DNA from: Syntrophaceae bacterium
GTDB lineage: Bacteria > Desulfobacterota > Syntrophia > Syntrophales > UBA2192
Length of the DNA stretch: 64,000 nucleotides
Assembly: GCA_013177795.1 (NCBI GenBank)
Contig: JABLXY010000002.1
Span: forward strand, 744,001-808,000
Reading direction: 5' to 3'
In this document: positions 59,954 through 64,000 of the stretch, piece after piece
Position numbering within the stretch: position 1 is the stretch's first letter
Layout of the letters: each line of letters starts with the position of its first letter
Made by a program: the position numbers and the translations under genes
Notes under the pieces: model-generated
Databases searched by the model: none
The model's input: only the letters and a program-made list of their open reading frames with translations
What the model was told of the DNA's origin: nothing

Positions 59954-60027
59954 GAAAGGGCATGCAATCAACGGGTTATCTGCTCCCCGGGGTCCTTTGG
60001 CCCTGTACGATTTTTGCTAACAAGGTC

Positions 60028-60055
60028 TTGACAAGAGCCGAACGCTGTCTATATT
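60028..60055 (+). promoter_or_regulatory. sigma-70 promoter of rpoH
   Basis: TTGACA (60028-60033) and TATATT (60050-60055), 16-bp spacer, start near 60062. Confidence 0.7.
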
Positions 60056-60097
60056 CTCAGTGGCTTAGATTGTCCGGCTGAAAATGGAGGAAAAGCC

Positions 60098-60958
60098 ATG
60101 AGCATGAACCTACCGGCTGCAACCAGCACGCTGGATCTGTATATTTCCGAGATCAACCGGTTTCCCGTCCTGACTCCGGAGGAGGAGTTCAAGCTGGCCG
60201 TCCGTTACAAGAAGTACAACGACATGGAGGCGGCCGAGAAACTCGTGGTCTCCAACCTCAGGTTCGTCGTCAAGATCGCCCACGAGTACCGCAACTACGG
60301 CGTGAAGCTGCTGGACCTGATCCAGGAGGGCAACGTGGGCCTCATGCACGCCGTCAAGAAATTCAACCCCTACAAGGGCTACCGGCTCATCTCCTACGCC
60401 GTGTGGTGGATCCGGGCCTACATGCAGAACTTCATCATCAAGACCTGGAGCCTCGTGAAGATCGGGACGACGCAGAACCAGCGCAAGCTCTTCTTCAAGC
60501 TCAACCAGGCCAAGAAGAAGCTCCAGAGCCTGGCGTCGAAGAACCCCGAGTTCGGCGAGATCGCCGAGTCGCTCAACGTCAAGGAGGCGGAGATCGAGGA
60601 GATGGACGTGCGACTCAACAGCCGAGACCTCTCGCTCGATGCCTTCATCGACGAGGACGGGGAGCTGTCCCACATCAACTGCCTGGCCGACAAGTCTGAG
60701 AGCCAGGAGGAAGCCTTCATCCGCCACGAGGAGACGGCCTTGGTGAAGCGCAACATCGCGGGGGCCCTGGCGAAGCTCAACGAGCGCGAGGCCTACATCA
60801 TCCGCAACCGCGTGATGTCCGACAACCCCGAGACGCTCCAGGAGATCGGCGACAGGTTCAAGATCACCCGCGAGCGGGCCCGCCAGGTCGAGAAGGAGGC
60901 CCTGCGCAAGATGCGCCAGGCCATCGGCGGCTGGGAGCCGGAGGCGGCCAGGGCGTAA
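60098..60958 (+). CDS. rpoH: heat-shock sigma factor RpoH (sigma-32)
   Basis: A 286-residue group-3-like sigma-70 family factor. Region 2 has NLRFVVKIAHEYRNYGVKLLDLIQEGNVGLMHAVKKFNP and the RpoH-type SYAVWWIRAYMQNFIIKTWSLVK; the diagnostic RpoH box is QRKLFFKLNQ (about 128-137). Region 4 ends with TLQEIGDRFKITRERARQVEKEALRKMR. GGAGG is 7 nt before the ATG; a second ATG two codons later is possible. Its promoter is sigma-70 type. Confidence 0.95.
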   Translation: MSMNLPAATSTLDLYISEINRFPVLTPEEEFKLAVRYKKYNDMEAAEKLVVSNLRFVVKIAHEYRNYGVKLLDLIQEGNVGLMHAVKKFNPYKGYRLISYAVWWIRAYMQNFIIKTWSLVKIGTTQNQRKLFFKLNQAKKKLQSLASKNPEFGEIAESLNVKEAEIEEMDVRLNSRDLSLDAFIDEDGELSHINCLADKSESQEEAFIRHEETALVKRNIAGALAKLNEREAYIIRNRVMSDNPETLQEIGDRFKITRERARQVEKEALRKMRQAIGGWEPEAARA

Positions 60959-60962
60959 CCAG

Positions 60963-61077
60963 GGTCCAGGGGAAGGGATTCGGGGCAAAGGAAAAAACGA
61001 GAAAGCGGAAAATCAGAAGCCCCCGGCCGATGCGGCCGGGGGCTTTTTTGTGTGTCCTGTCTCCCTCTCCCTGGCCC
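60963..61077. repeat. imperfect inverted repeat flanking the rpoH terminator
   Basis: GGTCCAGGGGAAGGGA (60963-60978) is complementary at most positions to TCCCTCTCCCTGGCCC (61062-61077). G- and C-runs recur about every 6-7 bp, so it may be a decayed member of the period-7 family; the design equals that at 4124-4216. Confidence 0.4.
61019..61049 (+). terminator. rho-independent terminator of rpoH
   Basis: GCCCCCGGCC (61019-61028) pairs with GGCCGGGGGC (61034-61043), followed by six T. Confidence 0.9.
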
Positions 61078-61146
61078 CGATGCCTCGGGGCCGGGGGTCC
61101 GATGACGGGTTCGGGGATTTCGGCGGGGCGGGCCGACGGTGGGGGG

Positions 61147-62505
61147 CTAGGGCTCCTCGCCGGGGACGAAGGCCGGGTTCTCGAAGCGGGTGAACTTCTC
61201 CTGGAAGACGAGCTTCACCGTGCCGACGGGGCCGTTGCGCTGCTTGCCGATGATCACCTCGGCGAAGCCCTTCTCGGGGTTGTCCTCGGACTTGTTGTAC
61301 ACCTCGTCGCGGTAGAGGAAGAGGATCACGTCGGCGTCCTGCTCGATGGCGCCCGACTCGCGCAGGTCGGCCATCTGGGGCCTGCGGCTCGTGCGGTCCT
61401 CCACCTTGCGGTTGAGCTGGGAGAGGGCCACGACGGGCACGTTGAGCTCCTTGGCGAGCCCCTTGAGCGAGCGGCTGATCTCCGAGATCTCCTGCTCGCG
61501 CGTGTCGGCGTACGCGCTGCCCCGCATGAGCTGCAGGTAGTCCAGAACGATGAGCCCCAGGCCGTGCTCGGCCTTGAGGCGGCGGGCCTTGGCCTTCATC
61601 TCGAGCACCGAGATGGACGGCGTGTCGTCGATGAACAGGCGGGCCTCGGAGAGGCGGCCTGCCGCCGTCGTGAGCTTCGGCCAGTCCGACTCGCCCAGGA
61701 ACCCCTTGCGGATCTTCTGGGAGTCCACGCGGGCCTCCGAGGAGAGCATGCGCATGGCGAGCTGCTCCTTGGCCATCTCCAGCGAGAAGACGGCGACGGG
61801 CACGCCTTCCTCGACGGAGCAGTACTGCGCGATGTTCAGGGCGAAGGCCGTCTTGCCCATGCTGGGACGGCCCGCGACGATGATGAGGTCCGAGCGCTGC
61901 AGGCCCGAGGTCATCTCGTCGAGCTTTGTGAAGCCCGTGGGCACGCCGGTGATGAGCTCCTTGCGCTCGTAGAGACGCTCGATCGTCCGGAAGCTGTCCT
62001 TGATGATGTCCTTCAGGGGGTAGAAGGAGGGCCTGATCTTGTTCTGCGAGATCTCGAAGATGGCGTGCTCGGCCTCGTCGAGCACGCTGTCCACGTCGGC
62101 GCCGGCCCCGTAGGTGCGGTTCAGGATCTCCGTGGCCGTCCCGATGAGGCTGCGCAGGACGGACTTCTCCTTGACGATCCGGGCATAGTGGCCGATGTTG
62201 GCCGCCGAGGGGACGTTGTCGACGAGCTGCGAGAGGTACACGGCGCCGCCCACGGCGTCGAGCTGCTTCTTGTCGCGGAGGTGGTTGCTCAGCGTGATGA
62301 GGTCCACCGGCTGGTTGCGGTCGGAGAGCTCCAGGATGGCCGCGAAGATCTTCCGGTGCGCGTCGCTGTAGAAATCGGAGACCCCCATGATCTCCAGGAC
62401 CGCATTCAGGGCGGCATTCTCGAGGAGGATGCCCCCGAGGACGGACTGCTCGGCCTCCAGGTTCTGGGGCGGCACTTTGAGGATGGAGGGGTCGGCGGGT
62501 TTCAT
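61147..62505 (-). CDS. dnaB: replicative DNA helicase DnaB
   Basis: A 452-residue hexameric helicase. N-terminal primase-interaction domain (PPQNLEAEQSVLGGILLENAAL), linker, and RecA-like domain with Walker A VAGRPSMGKTAFALN, the FSLEMAKEQL motif, Walker B LIVLDYLQLM and the arginine finger region SQLNRKVEDRTSRRPQMADLRESGAIEQDAD. The start at 62505 (MKPADPS) is preferred; the frame reaches 62547 but that part is five heptad repeats. No good ribosome binding site is seen. No intein. Confidence 0.97.
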   Translation of the reverse strand: MKPADPSILKVPPQNLEAEQSVLGGILLENAALNAVLEIMGVSDFYSDAHRKIFAAILELSDRNQPVDLITLSNHLRDKKQLDAVGGAVYLSQLVDNVPSAANIGHYARIVKEKSVLRSLIGTATEILNRTYGAGADVDSVLDEAEHAIFEISQNKIRPSFYPLKDIIKDSFRTIERLYERKELITGVPTGFTKLDEMTSGLQRSDLIIVAGRPSMGKTAFALNIAQYCSVEEGVPVAVFSLEMAKEQLAMRMLSSEARVDSQKIRKGFLGESDWPKLTTAAGRLSEARLFIDDTPSISVLEMKAKARRLKAEHGLGLIVLDYLQLMRGSAYADTREQEISEISRSLKGLAKELNVPVVALSQLNRKVEDRTSRRPQMADLRESGAIEQDADVILFLYRDEVYNKSEDNPEKGFAEVIIGKQRNGPVGTVKLVFQEKFTRFENPAFVPGEEP

Positions 62506-62512
62506 GGAATCA

Positions 62513-62547
62513 GGCACCCGGCATGAGGCATCGGGCTTTAGGCCCAT
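62513..62547. repeat. period-7 tandem repeat just upstream of dnaB
   Basis: Five heptads in register: GGCACCC, GGCATGA, GGCATCG, GGCTTTA, GGCCCAT. The first unit starts 7 bp before the dnaB ATG, so the repeat occupies the translation initiation region. Confidence 0.7.
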
Positions 62548-62649
62548 ATATCAAAAGACGTCGATTCCCACTATCGAGTGCGAGGGTCTCTCGATCCGCG
62601 ATCATGCATGCATTCACGATCCCGTCGCCCAACGCGTGGTGCCTGAGAC

Positions 62650-63093
62650 CTATTCTTCCACCACCTTCACGGTGATGTCGGCGACGATCCCCGGGTAGAG
62701 CTTGATCTTGACGGGGTACTCCCCGAGCTGCTTGATCGGCTCGTCCAGTACGATTTGTTTGCGGTCCACCTTCAGCCCCTTCTCCTCCAGGGCCTTTTCG
62801 ATGTCCTTGGCCGTGACGGAGCCGAAGAGCTTTTCCTGGTCCGCCGTCTTGCGGGCGATGCTGACCTCGACGCCGGCGAAGCTCGCCAGCAGGGCCTCGG
62901 CGTTCTTCTTCTCCTTTTCGGCCCGCTTGGCGATGAGTTTCCTCTCGTGCTCGATCGCCTTGACGGAGATGCTCGTGGCCTCCATGGCGAGGCCCTTCGG
63001 GATCAGGTAGTTCCGGGCGTACCCGTCGGCGACCTTTATCGTGTCCCCGCGCTTTCCGAGGGTTTCGACGTCTTCCTTCAGAATGACCTTCAT
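62650..63093 (-). CDS. rplI: 50S ribosomal protein L9
   Basis: A 147-residue protein with the N-terminal 23S-binding domain (MKVILKEDVETLGKRGDTIKVADGYARNYLIPKGLA), the long connecting helix (about 40-75) and the C-terminal domain. AAAGGAGG is 5 nt before the ATG. The order DUF2232 - rplI - dnaB is conserved in many Deltaproteobacteria. Confidence 0.97.
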   Translation of the reverse strand: MKVILKEDVETLGKRGDTIKVADGYARNYLIPKGLAMEATSISVKAIEHERKLIAKRAEKEKKNAEALLASFAGVEVSIARKTADQEKLFGSVTAKDIEKALEEKGLKVDRKQIVLDEPIKQLGEYPVKIKLYPGIVADITVKVVEE

Positions 63094-63162
63094 TTTCGCC
63101 TCCTTTGATGATGACCGTATTGCCGGTCTCGGACGAGCGGATTTCTTTCGCCCGATGACGGC

Positions 63163-63263
63163 GAAGAGCGGAAGAACAGAAGTGAGGAAGAGCGGAGCCC
63201 AAAGAAAGCAGGTGTTCGGCGCCGCTCTTCTGATCTTCCTGACTTCCTGATTTCCTGTGCTTC
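63163..63263. repeat. period-8 repeats in two complementary arms
   Basis: Octads GAAGAGCG, GAAGAACA, GAAGTGAG, GAAGAGCG (63163-63194) face CGCTCTTC, TGATCTTC, CTGACTTC, CTGATTTC (about 63223-63254). The outer GAAGAGCGG and CCGCTCTTC are exactly complementary. Confidence 0.65.
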
Positions 63264-63327
63264 AAGGCCCCGCTCATTCAGGCATCGGGCGGCAGTCCAA
63301 GGGCACTGATTGAGCTCGGACCGCCGG

Positions 63328-64000
63328 TCACGCCGTCGTGTCGCTCGCGGGGCGGTTCATCTTCCTGAAGTCGACCCAGAGGTCGAACAGGCCCAGGGCC
63401 GACACGAACACCAGCAGGTACTGGTACAAGACGATCAGGGCGTAGAACAGGGCCCGAAGGTACCTCGGGATGTTCTTCTGCCTGAAAAAGAACTGCACGA
63501 TGGCCAGCCCTTGGAGCAGGTACAGGAACAGCACCACGATCAGCACGTTGAGCCCGGCGATCTGCAGGGTCTCCTCCGGGACGATCATGGCGATCCCCGA
63601 CGCGATCACGAACCACACGGCCCAGTCGGGCATCTTCCACCGGGTGAGGTCGCCGAAGTCCGGAAACGAGGGGTCCCGGTCCTGGCAGAGAAACCGCAGC
63701 CCGAGCACGTTGAGCCAGATGAAGAACGTCACCCCCGTGACGAGCAGGGCAATGCCGTGGTTCAGGATCCAGGCGGCGACCTCCGGCGCGCTCTCGCGCA
63801 GCACGTCGATCTGATCCTGCGGAAGCCCGATCTCCTCGTACAGCGCGATGCTGTACCGGATGCTCTCGCCGACGTAGCCGCGGAGGATCTCGGGGACGCT
63901 CCGCTCGAGCGCCAGGCTGTAGCCGACCAGCGTGCCGGCGATCAGCGCAAGGAACGCGGCGACCGACAGGCCCACCGTCGTCTCGATCCTGTGCTGCCTC
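63328..64000 (-). CDS. DUF2232 membrane protein (5' end outside the window)
   Basis: At least 224 residues with six or so hydrophobic segments, for example GLSVAAFLALIAGTLVGYSLAL and LNVLIVVLFLYLLQGLAIVQFFF. This is the DUF2232/YybS-like integral membrane family often found between rpsR and rplI. The reading frame is open to the end of the window, so the start codon lies beyond 64000; a GTG at 63975 is internal. The C-terminus FDLWVDFRKMNRPASDTTA is complete. Confidence 0.8.
   Translation of the reverse strand, partial: RQHRIETTVGLSVAAFLALIAGTLVGYSLALERSVPEILRGYVGESIRYSIALYEEIGLPQDQIDVLRESAPEVAAWILNHGIALLVTGVTFFIWLNVLGLRFLCQDRDPSFPDFGDLTRWKMPDWAVWFVIASGIAMIVPEETLQIAGLNVLIVVLFLYLLQGLAIVQFFFRQKNIPRYLRALFYALIVLYQYLLVFVSALGLFDLWVDFRKMNRPASDTTA

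Noticed and set aside
9729-63263. Tandem repeats as CRISPR arrays
   Set aside because: The units are 7-8 bp without spacers, are degenerate, and no cas gene is in the window.

Overview
The window is about 64 kb of GC-rich bacterial chromosome. It most resembles a member of the former Deltaproteobacteria (Desulfobacterota, possibly a syntrophic fatty-acid or aromatic degrader). That is inference from gene content: a polyhydroxyalkanoate (PHA) module, a membrane pyrophosphatase, a short-chain fatty acid carrier, an acyl-CoA dehydrogenase, sigma-54 regulation, and the order ispE - tRNA-Gln - prs - rplY - pth - hppA - ychF. No rRNA gene, CRISPR array or prophage is seen. One IS256-type element is present.

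Layout. 0-4.9 kb: PHA depolymerase, a small phasin-like protein and the repressor PhaR around a divergent promoter with a perfect palindrome, then RidA, a 21-residue lipoprotein-like microORF, a lytic transglycosylase and a YgjP-type metallopeptidase. 5-20.4 kb: a catabolic island with a tripartite tricarboxylate transporter (tctCBA), a 2-hydroxyacid dehydrogenase, a TIM-barrel isomerase, a split transketolase, a GntR/FCD regulator, glycerate 2-kinase, a MetX-like hydrolase, a PIG-L deacetylase, a sodium:solute symporter and a 3-hydroxyisobutyrate-dehydrogenase-like reductase. The same operator-like sequence lies at the same distance from a TTGACA box in front of tctC and of the GntR gene, so one regulator probably controls the island. 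20.5-32.4 kb: cell-envelope and unassigned genes (DacF-like peptidase, two unknowns, an LsrF-like aldolase with an alcohol dehydrogenase, a GNAT, a PLC-like protein, a metallophosphoesterase, DUF4301, a PP-loop enzyme, a LysM protein). 32.5-33.8 kb: the insertion sequence. 33.8-46.8 kb: acyl-CoA dehydrogenase, fatty acid carrier, a kinase-like/BON protein, TerC, an HD phosphohydrolase, TPR and GerMN proteins, a second-type EF-G and a sigma-54 activator. 46.8-64 kb: mostly housekeeping genes on the minus strand (ychF, hppA, pth, rplY, prs, tRNA-Gln, ispE, htpX, clpB, dnaB, rplI) plus rpoH on the plus strand.

The most interesting system is a predicted sigma-54 small-RNA circuit. A GAF-GAF-AAA+ activator (44095-46248) is followed at once by a GG-N10-GC promoter that reads into a roughly 265-nt noncoding transcript ending in a strong terminator. 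A second promoter with nearly the same core, 10.8 kb away at 35.64 kb, reads into another noncoding region. Both transcripts carry the same stem-loop with a compensatory base change in the stem. The loop shows CCCUCCUUU, which resembles the anti-Shine-Dalgarno tail of 16S rRNA. GTGC-N7-GCAC palindromes lie upstream of both promoters and upstream of the activator's own sigma-70 promoter.

A second unusual signal is a family of intergenic elements made of degenerate tandem repeats with a period of 7 or 8 bp. The repeat word differs at each locus, and many loci are arranged as two complementary arms that could form a long imperfect hairpin. At least ten gaps in this window hold one.
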